Positions 9,936 through 17,820 are shown, counted from the first letter of the stretch. The stretch is DNA of 64,000 nt from Streptomyces sp. IMTB 2501 (GCF_001953885.1 NZ_MQUS01000012.1:206258-270257); one strand, 5' to 3'. Translations and numbers: made by a program. The notes: a model not told the origin generated them from the sequence alone.

Positions 9936-10565
9936 ATGGAAAGCAGCAGCGCCAGGTCCGGGGGCGGCACGCGCCGTGAGGCCACCCGGCAGAAGCTCTA
10001 CGAGGCGGCCGTCACGCTCATCGCCGAGCAGGGCTTCTCCGCGACCACCGTGGACGAGATCGCCGAGCGGGCAGGAGTCGCGAAGGGCACGGTCTACTAC
10101 AACTTCGCGAGCAAGTCGGTCCTCTTCGAGGAGCTGCTGCGGCATGGTGTGGGCCTGCTCACCGCCTCGCTCAAGGAGGCGGCGGAGCAGACCGCGCGTG
10201 CGGGCGGCAGCAAGGTGGACGCGCTGGACGCGATGGTCCGCGCGGGTCTGGTCTTCATCGACCGCTACCCGGCCTTCACCCAGCTGTACGTCGCGGAGCT
10301 GTGGCGCACCAACCGGGCATGGCAGTCCACGCTGATGGTGGTCCGGCAGGAGGCCGTCGCCGTGGTCGAGGGGGTGCTGCGCGAGGGCGTGGCGGCCGGC
10401 GAGTTCAGCGACGAGATCGATGTGCAGCTGACGGCGGCCGCACTGGTCGGCATGGTCCTGGTGGCCGCGCTGGACTGGAAGTCCTTCCAGCCGGAGCGCT
10501 CCCTGGACGACGTCCACTCGGCCCTGTCCCGGCTGTTGCAGGGGCGGGTCAGCGGCCGGGGCTGA
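9936..10565 (+). CDS. TetR-family transcriptional regulator
   Basis: A 209-residue regulator. The N-terminal helix-turn-helix spans residues about 36-57 (TTVDEIAERAGVAKGTVYY), and the all-helical ligand-binding domain fills the rest. The ATG at 9936 was chosen because it begins just before the conserved domain; the frame is open far upstream but overlaps the permease. As the third gene of the operon it is the obvious candidate to bind the palindrome at 6957-6984 and repress the operon until an exported or toxic compound binds it. A 14-bp hairpin lies just downstream. Confidence 0.92.
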   Translation: MESSSARSGGGTRREATRQKLYEAAVTLIAEQGFSATTVDEIAERAGVAKGTVYYNFASKSVLFEELLRHGVGLLTASLKEAAEQTARAGGSKVDALDAMVRAGLVFIDRYPAFTQLYVAELWRTNRAWQSTLMVVRQEAVAVVEGVLREGVAAGEFSDEIDVQLTAAALVGMVLVAALDWKSFQPERSLDDVHSALSRLLQGRVSGRG

Positions 10566-10584
10566 GCACCCTTCGGGCAGGGGA

Positions 10585-10616
10585 AAGGCGCCGGTCCGCT
10601 GCCGGACCGGCGCCTT
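10585..10616 (+). terminator. Hairpin terminator after the TetR gene
   Basis: Arms 10585-10598 and 10603-10616 (AAGGCGCCGGTCCG and its complement) pair perfectly over 14 bp with a CTGC loop. A pyrimidine-rich CCCGTTCCCC stretch follows. It begins 19 bp after the stop codon. Confidence 0.85.
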
Positions 10617-10857
10617 CCCGTTCCCCTTGTTCCCCGTACTCCCCCGTACGGTCCTCCCCCGATGGTCCCCCGTGGGTGGTCGTTCCCCCGGGTCCCCCGA
10701 CTCGCTTCCGCCGACGGATCGGCGGAAGGAGCGGCCAGGTGGCTGGCCCCGTTCCGCCGCCCCGTGTCGGCGGTGCCGGGCCGTGCCCCTTGCCGTGTCT
10801 CCACTCTCCCGTTCCCGCGGGTCGCGGCCCATCCGCGCAGCTACTCATCTCGCGGCC
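10617..10857. other. Intergenic stretch without a recognisable gene
   Basis: Pyrimidine-rich DNA (runs of CCCCGT and TTCCCC) with several open frames on both strands, none with a credible start, codon pattern or family resemblance. I see no RNA gene in it. Confidence 0.6.
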
Positions 10858-10873
10858 TAGGTACGGATACTCA
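10858..10873 (-). promoter_or_regulatory. MacR-box-like site
   Basis: Read on the minus strand the site is TGAGTATCCGTACCTA. Compared with the reported MacR operator TGAGTAC-N2-GTACTCA (recalled from the S. coelicolor MacRS literature), it matches at 11 of 14 defined positions. A second TACTCA half-site lies at 10842-10847. A possible -10 (TACGAT, 10916-10921) sits about 45 bp further on the plus strand. MacR itself is encoded in this window at 30663-31340. Confidence 0.4.
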
Positions 10874-10928
10874 GGCGTCCGCGCCCGTGCCCACACCTAC
10901 GGCCCGCCGCCTGGCTACGATCGCGTCC

Positions 10929-11154
10929 GTGTCCGCTCTCCCCCCTGGCCGGCGGTCCGGGGGTACGTGCTGATCGTCGCCGTGCGCGTCGTCTCGTTCG
11001 CGATGTTCATCCGGAGACGGCGGCGATCATCGCGGCCGTGCTGCCGGCCGGCGGTCTGCCAGCGCCGCTGTTCCTCGTCTCCCGCGTCCGGCGCTTCCTG
11101 CGGCGCCGGGCGCAGCGCCACGAGGAGCGGCGGCCGGCTTCGCGGTCCCCCTGA
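10929..11154 (+). pseudogene. Possible decayed small membrane-protein gene
   Basis: A GTG at 10929, seven bases after a TACGAT -10, opens a frame that stops after 14 codons. In the next two frames there are successive protein-like pieces: a hydrophobic segment reading YVLIVAVRVVSFAMFIR (about 10964-11014), then AAIIAAVLPAGGLPAPLFLV followed by a basic tail ending at TGA 11152-11154. Joined by two frameshifts they would form a short two-helix membrane protein with an Arg-rich end. This may equally be chance in GC-rich DNA. Confidence 0.25.
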
Positions 11155-11171
11155 CCCGCCCGCGGGCCGGA

Positions 11172-11194
11172 TTGTCAGTGGCGGTCGATAAAGT
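11172..11194 (+). promoter_or_regulatory. RecA-NDp/PafBC-type DNA-damage promoter
   Basis: TTGTCAGTG (11172-11180), eight bases, then TAAAGT (11189-11194). This fits every defined position of the mycobacterial RecA-independent damage-promoter consensus TTGTCRGTG-N8-TANNNT. The ATG of the following flavoprotein gene is seven bases after the -10, so the transcript would be leaderless. Confidence 0.75.
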
Positions 11195-11201
11195 CGCAGG
11201 C

Positions 11202-12713
11202 ATGGCACGGATTGCGGTGATCGGCGCCGGGATGGGCGCGATGGCGGCCGCTGCACGGCTGGCCGTCGCGGGCCACCGGGTAGTGGTGTACGAGCGTACG
11301 GACACGTACGGCGGCGGGGTGCGCCGCTTCGAGCGGGACGGGTTCGCCTTCGACACCGGCCCGGGACTGCTGACGCTGCCCGCGGTGTACCGCGATCTGT
11401 TCGTCAAGACCGGCAAGGAGCCGCTGGAGGACTGCGTCGAGCTGGTCCAGGTCGACCCGTCCGCGCGGCACGTCTTCGCGGACGGCACCGAGGTGGCGCT
11501 GCCGAACGCCTCGCGCGCTGGTGTGGTCGCGGCTCTGGACGAGGCGCTGGGTGCGGGCGCGGGCGAACGCTGGGGCGAGTTCCTGGTGCGGGCCCGGGAG
11601 GCCTGGGACCGCACCCGCAGGCCGCTGCTGGAGGAGCCGCTGTGGCCCAACTGGCGGGTGCTGGCCGAGAAGGAGCCGTATCCGGGCGTCCCGCAGCGGC
11701 GCCTGCTGCGCGCCCGGCAGGCACGTACCCTGTCCGAGATCGGCGCCTGGGAGCTGCGCGACGAGCGCCTCGCGGCCCTGCTGGAGAGCTCCGCACTCGC
11801 CCACGGCCTCGATCCGCGGACCGCTCCGGCGAGCGCGGCCGTGCTGCCCTACATGGAGCACGCCTTCGGCACCTGGTATGTGCGCGGCGGCATGCGGGAG
11901 TTGGCGCGCGCGGTGTACGAGCGGTGCCTGAAGCGGCGGGTCGAGTTCGTCTTCGACGCGGAGGTCATGCGCATCCTGGACAAGGACGGCCGGGCCGTGG
12001 GCGTGGAGTTGAGAGACGGCACGGTGGCCGAGGCCGACCATGTCGTGGCGGACGTGGACCCGGCGCGGCTGAAGGCGATGACGGACCGTGCGCTGGACAA
12101 GGCCGGGGATGTGCGGGCCGATCCGTTCATGACCCGTCCTGGGCGGTTCACCGTGCTGCTGGCCCTGCGCGGCGGGCGCGAGGCCGGCGCCGCGCATCGC
12201 ACGGTCGTCCATGCGCCGGACCCGGAGGCCGAGCTGGACTTCCTGGACTCGGCGGACGGAGACCGTCCGCCGGCGCCCATGGTGACCGTGCTGCGCCCCG
12301 ACGACCCGGCGCTCAGACCGGACGACGGGCACGAGTCCATGGTGCTGTCCGCGGTGGTGCCGAGCGCCGCCGACTGGGACGAGGAGGGCATGGTCCGGCA
12401 GTACACGGACCATCTCCTCGACGCCGCCGAGGCCGCGATACCGGGCCTGCGGGACCGCGTCCTGTGGCACGAGGTGCGCACACCCGACGACTCCGACGAC
12501 GAGACGAGTGCGTTCCTCGGCGCGGTGCCGGCCCCCGCTCTCGCCGCCGGGCGGGGCCGTTTCCTCCACCCGGCGAACACCACGCGGCTGCCCGGTCTGT
12601 ACCGGGTCGGCGGCTGGTCCCATCCCGGGGGCGGCCTGCCGCACGCGGGCATGTCGGGCGCGCTGGTGGCGGGGCTGATCGTGGAGGGCCCGGGGTTCCG
12701 CGGCTCCCAGTGA
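11202..12713 (+). CDS. Phytoene-desaturase-like FAD-dependent oxidoreductase
   Basis: A 503-residue flavoprotein of the CrtI/amine-oxidase superfamily. The FAD dinucleotide-binding motif is at the very N-terminus (VIGAGMGAMAAAARLAVAGH), followed by an acidic strand end at VVYERTD. The C-terminal FAD motif is GGWSHPGGGLPHAGMSG. Members desaturate isoprenoids or oxidise other lipophilic substrates; no carotenoid genes are nearby, so the substrate is unknown. The ATG at 11202 starts directly at the Rossmann strand and lies seven bases from the -10 of a damage-type promoter, which argues for a leaderless message and against the GTG-type start 30 bp upstream. It is convergent with the next gene. 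Confidence 0.87.
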   Translation: MARIAVIGAGMGAMAAAARLAVAGHRVVVYERTDTYGGGVRRFERDGFAFDTGPGLLTLPAVYRDLFVKTGKEPLEDCVELVQVDPSARHVFADGTEVALPNASRAGVVAALDEALGAGAGERWGEFLVRAREAWDRTRRPLLEEPLWPNWRVLAEKEPYPGVPQRRLLRARQARTLSEIGAWELRDERLAALLESSALAHGLDPRTAPASAAVLPYMEHAFGTWYVRGGMRELARAVYERCLKRRVEFVFDAEVMRILDKDGRAVGVELRDGTVAEADHVVADVDPARLKAMTDRALDKAGDVRADPFMTRPGRFTVLLALRGGREAGAAHRTVVHAPDPEAELDFLDSADGDRPPAPMVTVLRPDDPALRPDDGHESMVLSAVVPSAADWDEEGMVRQYTDHLLDAAEAAIPGLRDRVLWHEVRTPDDSDDETSAFLGAVPAPALAAGRGRFLHPANTTRLPGLYRVGGWSHPGGGLPHAGMSGALVAGLIVEGPGFRGSQ

Positions 12714-12748
12714 GCAGGGCCGAGCCCCGAGAAACGGTACTGCTCAGG

Positions 12749-13699
12749 TCAGAAGCGGTACTGCTCGTCGTATCCGGCGCCGGGCTGCGGCTGCTGGGCG
12801 TGGCCGTGCCCCTGGCCCTGGTACGGGTAGGGCTGCTCCTGCGGGAGTTCGCCGCCGTAGCCCTCGTCGGTGCGCTGCTGCGGGACCCACACCCCGCCCG
12901 CCGGGGTCGTCTCGCCGTAGCCGCCGGCGTACGGGTCCTGGGCGTAGCCCTGCTGGCCGTACTGCCCGGCGTAGCCGGTGTCGTACGCGCCGCCGCCGTA
13001 GGACTGGTTGCCGATGTAGGGGTCGGAGTAGTTGGCGTAGGCCTGCTGGCCCCCGGCGTCATAGCCGTAGCCCTGCTGGCCGTAGCCCGAGTAGTCGTAG
13101 GCGTATGCCTGCTGGCCGGTGCCCTGCTGCTGGGCTGCGGCCGCGTGGGTGGCGGTGTCGCCGTAGACACCGTAGGAGCCGGTGTCCTCGGGCATGGGCT
13201 GCGGCTCGTAGACGGCGGTGCTCTCGGCGGCGGTGGGGGCGGCGGGCCGGGCCGGGGTGAAGACGTCGTCGCGGTCGTAGTCGTCGTAGTCAGCGCGCGC
13301 CTGGCCGTAGACGGCCTGGTCGGCCTGGTCGGCGTCCCGGTCGTCCACGGTGCCTCCGTGCTCCGGGTCGGCGGCGTCCAGCTCCGGGTCGTGCCGGTCC
13401 GCCTTGCCGCGGCGGCGCTTGCTGCCACCACCGGTCTCGGCTTCGGGACGCTTGACCGCCCAGCCGGCGGCGAAGCCGCGGCGGAACGACAGGGTGACGT
13501 AGGTCTGGCCGACGGCGAAGGCGATCGCTCCGACACCGATCACGATCACGGACGGCATCAGCACACCGACCACGACACCGAGGAAACCGGCGAAGGCGAG
13601 CAGCCGCCAGCGCAGGCGCGCCTTGTACTGCAGCAGCACCTCGCCGAGCAACCACAGTGCGACGGCTCCGAACGCGATGTAGAGGACCGTCCAGCCCAT
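12749..13699 (-). CDS. Membrane protein with long Tyr/Gly/Gln-rich tail
   Basis: A 316-residue protein. Three short hydrophobic helices occupy residues about 5-70 (including LAFAGFLGVVVGVLMPSVIV), followed by a basic patch. From about 150 to the end it is a low-complexity tail rich in Tyr, Gly and Gln (repeated GYGQQGY, AYDYSGYG, YAQDPYAGGY). Such tails resemble prion-like or condensate-forming sequences. I do not recognise a named domain. The ATG at 13699 follows a purine-rich AGAGGGG. It lies downstream of metF on the same strand, separated by 56 bp. Confidence 0.82.
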   Translation of the reverse strand: MGWTVLYIAFGAVALWLLGEVLLQYKARLRWRLLAFAGFLGVVVGVLMPSVIVIGVGAIAFAVGQTYVTLSFRRGFAAGWAVKRPEAETGGGSKRRRGKADRHDPELDAADPEHGGTVDDRDADQADQAVYGQARADYDDYDRDDVFTPARPAAPTAAESTAVYEPQPMPEDTGSYGVYGDTATHAAAAQQQGTGQQAYAYDYSGYGQQGYGYDAGGQQAYANYSDPYIGNQSYGGGAYDTGYAGQYGQQGYAQDPYAGGYGETTPAGGVWVPQQRTDEGYGGELPQEQPYPYQGQGHGHAQQPQPGAGYDEQYRF

Positions 13700-13755
13700 G
13701 TACGCCCCTCTCCCAGTGACCGCTACGCAGTGTGTCGTATCGCGGTGCGGCCGGT

Positions 13756-14679
13756 CTAGGCCTGCGGGGGGTGGTGCAGGCCCAGGTTCTCGTAGATTTC
13801 CAGGGTCGCCGTGGAGTTGTTCAGCGTGATGAAGTGCAGTCCGGGCACTCCCTCGGCGAGCAGCCGAGCGCAGAACTCCGTGGCGAAGTCGATACCGATG
13901 GAGCGTACCGCCGCCGGATCGTCCTTCGCTGTGAGGATCCGCTCTTTCAGGACGTCCGGGAAGACGGCGTTGCTGAGTTTGGGCAACCGTTCCAGCATCT
14001 TCACGCTGGTGACAGGCAGCACCTCGGGAATCACCGGGGTGCCGCAGCCGGCGGCGGCCACGCGGTCGCGCAGCCGGAGATACGACTCCGGCTGGAAGAA
14101 CATCTGTGTGATGGCGTAGTCGGCACCCGCACGGCACTTGTCCACGAAGTGGCTCACATCGGTGTCCCAGTCCGCGGAGCGGGGGTGCATCTCGGGGAAC
14201 GCGGCGACACCCACGCAGAAGTCTCCCGACTCCTTGATGAGCTGGACGAGTTCGGCGGCGTAGGTGAGGCCCCGCGGGTGCGGGACCCAGTCGCCCATGG
14301 GGTCGCCGGGCGGGTCGCCGCGCACGGCGAGCATGTTGCGGATCCCGGCGTCCGCGTACTGGCCGATGATGTTGCGCAGCTCGGCGATGGAGTGGTCGAC
14401 CGCGGTGAGGTGGGCGACCGGGGTGAGCGTGGTGTCGGCGACGATCTGCTCGGTCTCCTTGACCGTGCCGGCGCGGGTGGAACCGCCCGCGCCGTAGGTC
14501 ACGGAGACGAAGTCGGGCGCGACCGCCTCGACCCGCCGGAGCGCGCTCCACAGGTTCCGCTCGCCCTTGGGGGTCTTCGGCGCCGAGAACTCGAACGAGT
14601 ACGTGGTCTTGCCGGTGGCGAGAATGTCGCGCACGGTGCGTGCGCGATCAGTCCTGGTGGATGGGGTTCCGAGGGCCAT
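13756..14679 (-). CDS. metF: Methylenetetrahydrofolate reductase
   Basis: MetF (307 residues) reduces 5,10-methylene-THF to 5-methyl-THF, the methyl donor for methionine synthesis, using FAD in a TIM barrel. Family marks are SFEFSAPKTPKGERNLW near the N-terminus with the catalytic Glu of the FEF segment, VTYGAGGSTR, the ADYAITQMFFQPESY segment and the HFITLNNS C-terminal strand. The length is normal for bacterial MetF. The ATG is at 14679; about 110 bp of AT-richer DNA (AATTTGCCCGAATTG) precedes it and probably holds the promoter. No riboswitch is apparent in that leader. Confidence 0.95.
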   Translation of the reverse strand: MALGTPSTRTDRARTVRDILATGKTTYSFEFSAPKTPKGERNLWSALRRVEAVAPDFVSVTYGAGGSTRAGTVKETEQIVADTTLTPVAHLTAVDHSIAELRNIIGQYADAGIRNMLAVRGDPPGDPMGDWVPHPRGLTYAAELVQLIKESGDFCVGVAAFPEMHPRSADWDTDVSHFVDKCRAGADYAITQMFFQPESYLRLRDRVAAAGCGTPVIPEVLPVTSVKMLERLPKLSNAVFPDVLKERILTAKDDPAAVRSIGIDFATEFCARLLAEGVPGLHFITLNNSTATLEIYENLGLHHPPQA

Positions 14680-14788
14680 ACGGGCAGGTTAGCCAGGGGT
14701 GGGCGGTCACCCAACCGAACGCCGATAATTTGCCCGAATTGTCGACTTACTGTCCACCCCTTGGACACTCCGCCGGACCGACCCCCCC

Positions 14789-15436
14789 TCAGGCCTGCCG
14801 CAGCCGCTTGGCGAACTCGGCCGCCGCGGCCCCCGGATCGTCGGCCTCGGTGATCGCACGGACGACGACCACCCGGCGGGCGCCCGCGTCCAGCACCTCG
14901 TCGAGGTGCGCGAGGTCGATGCCGCCGATCGCGAACCAGGGGCGTTCGGTGCCCAGGCCGGTCGTGTACCGGACCAGGTCGAGGCCGGGGGCGTGACGGC
15001 CGGGCTTGGTGGGGGTGGGCCAGCAGGGGCCGGTGCAGAAGTAGTCCACGCCGTCCTGCACGGCGGCAGCGGCGGCCTCGGACTCGGCGTGCGTGGAGCG
15101 GCCGATCAGCACGTGGTCGCCGAGGACGGCGCGGGCCGCGGGGACCGGCAGGTCGCCCTGGCCGAGGTGCAGCACATCGGCGCGGGCGGCGTGGGCGACG
15201 TCCGCGCGGTCGTTCACCGCGAGGAGCTTGCCGTGCCGGGCGCAGGCGTCCGCGAAGACCTCCAGGTGCGACAGCTCCTCGGCGGCCTCCATGCCCTTGT
15301 CGCGCAGCTGCACGATGTCGACACCGCCGGCCAGGACCGCGTCCAGGAACTCGGGAAGGTCACCCTGGCGGGTGCGCGCGTCCGTGCACAGGTACAGACG
15401 GGCGTCGGCGAGCGCGGTGCGTGCGGTGTCGGACAT
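14789..15436 (-). CDS. thiE: Thiamine-phosphate synthase
   Basis: ThiE (215 residues) joins the pyrimidine (HMP-PP) and thiazole phosphates to give thiamine phosphate. The TIM-barrel signatures are present: VDIVQLRDKG with the pyrophosphate-binding QLRDK, AVNDRADVA, LHLGQGDLP, IGRSTH, and the phosphate-binding FAIGGID. The ATG at 15436 begins the conserved fold and has a GGGGGA stretch upstream; the frame is open further but without a start signal. It is divorced from thiO-thiS-thiG, which lies 2.4 kb away on the other strand, and I see no TPP element in front of it. Confidence 0.95.
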   Translation of the reverse strand: MSDTARTALADARLYLCTDARTRQGDLPEFLDAVLAGGVDIVQLRDKGMEAAEELSHLEVFADACARHGKLLAVNDRADVAHAARADVLHLGQGDLPVPAARAVLGDHVLIGRSTHAESEAAAAAVQDGVDYFCTGPCWPTPTKPGRHAPGLDLVRYTTGLGTERPWFAIGGIDLAHLDEVLDAGARRVVVVRAITEADDPGAAAAEFAKRLRQA

Positions 15437-15529
15437 ACGTAGGTCCCCCTGGTCGGTGTCCCTGACGGCTTCGGCGGGTGGTGTACGGGCTGCGGCGGCC
15501 CGCACACCACCCCTCGTGGTGCGGGTCGC

Positions 15530-15895
15530 TCAGACGGCGAGCGCCTGGGCGCGGCGCTTCACCTCCGTGCCGCGATTCTCGCTCAGGGCCTGCGCGGGGG
15601 TGCCGGGCAGGGTCGGGTCGGGGGTGAAGAGCCATTCGAGCATCTCTTCATCCGTGAAGCCGTCGTCCCGCAGGAGCGTCAGGGTCCCGGTCAGGCCCTT
15701 GACGACCTTGTCCCCGTCGATGAAGGCGGCGGGGACGTGCAGCGCACGGTTCTCACCTCGGCGTACGGCGATGAGCTGGCCCTCCTTGACCAGCTGCCGC
15801 ACGCGCGTCACCTCAACGTCGAGCATCTCTGCGATGTCGGGGAGGGTGAGCCAGGCGGGGACGAGAGCATCGATCTTTGCGTCAATCTCGGTCAC
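15530..15895 (-). CDS. Rv2175c-family DNA-binding protein
   Basis: A 121-residue protein with an N-terminal winged helix-turn-helix (WLTLPDIAEMLDVEVTRVRQ, about residues 14-33) and a C-terminal helical domain containing DDGFTDEEMLEWLF. This is the actinobacterial Rv2175c family. In M. tuberculosis Rv2175c is a phosphorylation substrate of the Ser/Thr kinase PknL, encoded next to it. Here a PASTA kinase lies 4.3 kb away, so the link is loosened but kept. The GTG at 15895 was chosen because it starts the compact domain. Upstream lies one copy (15962-16034) of a dispersed intergenic repeat. Confidence 0.88.
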   Translation of the reverse strand: MTEIDAKIDALVPAWLTLPDIAEMLDVEVTRVRQLVKEGQLIAVRRGENRALHVPAAFIDGDKVVKGLTGTLTLLRDDGFTDEEMLEWLFTPDPTLPGTPAQALSENRGTEVKRRAQALAV

Positions 15896-15961
15896 GGGAT
15901 CTAGCGTAGGCGCTCCGCCGGGGTGGCCGCGATGGACGGTGCCGGGATGTGTCGTTGTTCG

Positions 15962-16034
15962 TCTGCGGGTCCGTTGTGGCTGGTCGCGCCCACGCGGCGG
16001 AGCCGCATATCGATACAGCCCCGCGCCCCTCGGG
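15962..16034 (+). repeat. Dispersed intergenic repeat, copy A
   Basis: Matches copies at 36027-36105, 44181-44262 and 61628-61702. The shared core is GTCGCGCCCACGCGGCGGAG followed by CCGCAT, a short AT-richer segment (ATCGATACA) and GCCCCGCGCCCCT. GCGGC-GGA-GCCGC forms a small hairpin. Read on the minus strand it begins 23 bp after the stop of the oxidoreductase gene. Confidence 0.85.
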
Positions 16035-16056
16035 CAAGCTGCCATCAGCGCGCCCG

Positions 16057-17289
16057 TCAGTCGACCGTGGCATCCTTCAGCGGTCTGCCTGGGTCGGACA
16101 TGGCCTGCGGGTCCATCGCCCGGCCCGCTTCGATCAGGCGGCGGCCCTGGGCCAGGTCACGCGGGCGGCCGACGGCCAGCAGGGCGACCAGGCGGTTCTC
16201 GCGCAGCCAGCACACCGACCAGGACGGGCCTGTCGGGTCGCCGCGCCACACCATGTCGTCGGCCGCGGCGTGGTGGCCCGCGTACTGGACGAAGCGGCCG
16301 AACTGCTCGGACCAGAAGTACGGCACCGGGTCGTAGACCGCGAGGGTCTCGCCGAGGATGTTCGCGGCGACCGTGCGCGGGCCCTGCAGGGCGTTGTCCC
16401 AGTGGTGGACGAGCAGCCGTTCGCCGTAGCGGGCGGAGGGGAAGGAGGCGCAGTCGCCGACGGCGTACACGTCCGCGACGGAAGTGCGCAGGTGCGCGTC
16501 GGCGAGGACGTCCCCGTGCGGGCCGAGCGCGATGCCGGAGCCGGCCAGCCAGGCCGTGGCGGGGCGGGCGCCGATACCGACGACGACGGCGCCCGCGGGA
16601 AGCCGGGTGCCGTCGGCGAGGACCACCGCGCCGGGCTCGACGCGATCCACGCGCGCGTGGGTGCGCAGTTCGGCCCCGGCGTCGGCGTACCAGGCGGCCA
16701 TGGGGGCCGCGACCTCGGCGGGCAGGGCGCCGGGCAGCGGCCGGTCGGCGGCCTCCACGACGGTCACCGCGCAGCCGGCCTCACGGGCGGCCGTGGCGAA
16801 CTCGGCGCCGATCCAGCCGGCCCCGACGACCACGATGTCGTGCTGCTCGGTCAGCACCGGCCGCAGCCGTTCGGCGTCGTCCAGGGTGCGCAGCAGATGC
16901 ACGCCGGGCACGCCCTCGGTGCCGGGCAGGGTGATCGGTTCGGCGCCGGTGGCGATGACCAGGACGTCGTACGGCACCGGGCCCGCCTCGGTGTCCAGTT
17001 CGTGCGCGGCGGGGCGCAGGCCCAGCACCTCGCAGCCGAGCCGCAGCTCGACGCCGAGCGTCTCGAAGTCCACGTCGAAGGCGGAGCCCTCGGCCTTGCC
17101 GAGCAGCACGGCCTTCGACAGCGGCGGCCGGTCGTACGGCTGGTGCGGCTCCGCGCCGAACACGGTGACGGCGCCCTTGAAGCCGTGTTCCCGCAGGGCG
17201 ACGGCGGTCTGCACCCCCGCCATGCCCGCGCCGACGACGACCACGCGTCGCCCCCCTGACGTGCCCCCTTGCGCTGTCTGCTCGCTCAC
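16057..17289 (-). CDS. NAD(P)/FAD-dependent oxidoreductase, ferredoxin-reductase type
   Basis: A 410-residue two-nucleotide-domain flavoprotein. The FAD motif is VVVVGAGMAGVQTAVALREHG (residues about 16-36), the NAD(P) motif VVVGAGWIGAEFATAAREAG near 160, and the second FAD motif VYAVGDCASF near 285. The C-terminal domain carries HHWDNALQGPRTVAANI. This is the layout of ferredoxin/rubredoxin and nitrite-reductase-like reductases that pass electrons from NAD(P)H to an iron-sulfur protein; no partner ferredoxin is adjacent. The GTG at 17289 begins MSEQTAQ; upstream extension lacks a ribosome site. It is transcribed away from thiO and followed by repeat copy A. Confidence 0.9.
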   Translation of the reverse strand: MSEQTAQGGTSGGRRVVVVGAGMAGVQTAVALREHGFKGAVTVFGAEPHQPYDRPPLSKAVLLGKAEGSAFDVDFETLGVELRLGCEVLGLRPAAHELDTEAGPVPYDVLVIATGAEPITLPGTEGVPGVHLLRTLDDAERLRPVLTEQHDIVVVGAGWIGAEFATAAREAGCAVTVVEAADRPLPGALPAEVAAPMAAWYADAGAELRTHARVDRVEPGAVVLADGTRLPAGAVVVGIGARPATAWLAGSGIALGPHGDVLADAHLRTSVADVYAVGDCASFPSARYGERLLVHHWDNALQGPRTVAANILGETLAVYDPVPYFWSEQFGRFVQYAGHHAAADDMVWRGDPTGPSWSVCWLRENRLVALLAVGRPRDLAQGRRLIEAGRAMDPQAMSDPGRPLKDATVD

Positions 17290-17321
17290 CCGATCACCAT
17301 AGACACGTGACAACGCGTCAG

Positions 17322-17672
17322 TCAGCGGGCGTGCTCGGTGACCTGTTCCACAACGCTCGTACCGGCGCCCGTCCGGGACTCCCACTCCCAGGTCTCCTCC
17401 AGCCTCACCCGCCCGTCCGGCAGCTGGACGACCGTGGACACACAGTGCCCGGAGGCGGTCGTCCCGTCGGTCCTCAGCTGGACGTACCGGAAGTCCAGCC
17501 GGTCCCCCTCGCGGGTGCCGACCAGATGGCCGCGCACGACATCGCCGCCCGCGTACTCGGCCCAGATCCCGCCGTTCTTCTCGTGGTACGCGAACCGGGT
17601 GCGGGTACCCACCTGACCTGGGGCTTGGTCCGCCACGGGGGCGAAGGTCAGACCGTCCAGCGAGCGGGCCAT
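17322..17672 (-). CDS. Small beta-rich conserved protein of unknown function
   Basis: A 116-residue protein, predicted almost wholly beta strand (GIWAEYAGGDVVRGHLVGTR, LDFRYVQLRTDG, VRLEETWEWESR). It resembles a small actinobacterial family that databases sometimes label N-acetylglutamate synthase; nothing in the sequence supports an acetyltransferase fold, so I do not assign that activity. AAGGGAG lies nine bases before the ATG at 17672. It ends 33 bp before the oxidoreductase gene on the same strand and is divergent from the TPP-riboswitch/thiO transcript. Confidence 0.75.
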   Translation of the reverse strand: MARSLDGLTFAPVADQAPGQVGTRTRFAYHEKNGGIWAEYAGGDVVRGHLVGTREGDRLDFRYVQLRTDGTTASGHCVSTVVQLPDGRVRLEETWEWESRTGAGTSVVEQVTEHAR

Positions 17673-17726
17673 GGGCAGGGGCTCCCTTACGAGTGACGAG
17701 CGCGGCGGGCTAGGGTGGCCACCGTA

Positions 17727-17820
17727 CAAGCACTCGCGGGAGCCCGGACGCACCGGGCTGAGAGGGAGGCTGGCGGCCTCCGACCGTACGAACCTGATCC
17801 GGGTCATGCCGGCGAAGGGA
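17727..17820 (+). ncRNA. TPP riboswitch (THI element)
   Basis: The conserved THI-box blocks are present in order: GCGGGAGCCC, ACCGGGCTGAGAGG, then GACCGTACGAACCTGATCCG and GGTCATGCCGGCGAAGGGAG. CTGAGAGG and GAACCTGATCCGG are the pyrimidine- and pyrophosphate-sensing cores. The last block runs into the AGGGAGG ribosome site just before the thiO ATG at 17835, so TPP binding should block translation of thiO-thiS-thiG. Confidence 0.95.

Noticed and set aside
10549..10896. A 115-codon minus-strand frame in the gap after the TetR gene
   Set aside because: Composition is Arg/Gly/Pro noise, and its first part coincides with the MacR-box-like site and promoter DNA, so it is unlikely to be translated.
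14680..14788. A riboswitch in front of metF or thiE
   Set aside because: None of the conserved blocks of TPP, cobalamin or SAM classes is present in these leaders; only the elements at 17727-17820 and 55457-55577 qualify.
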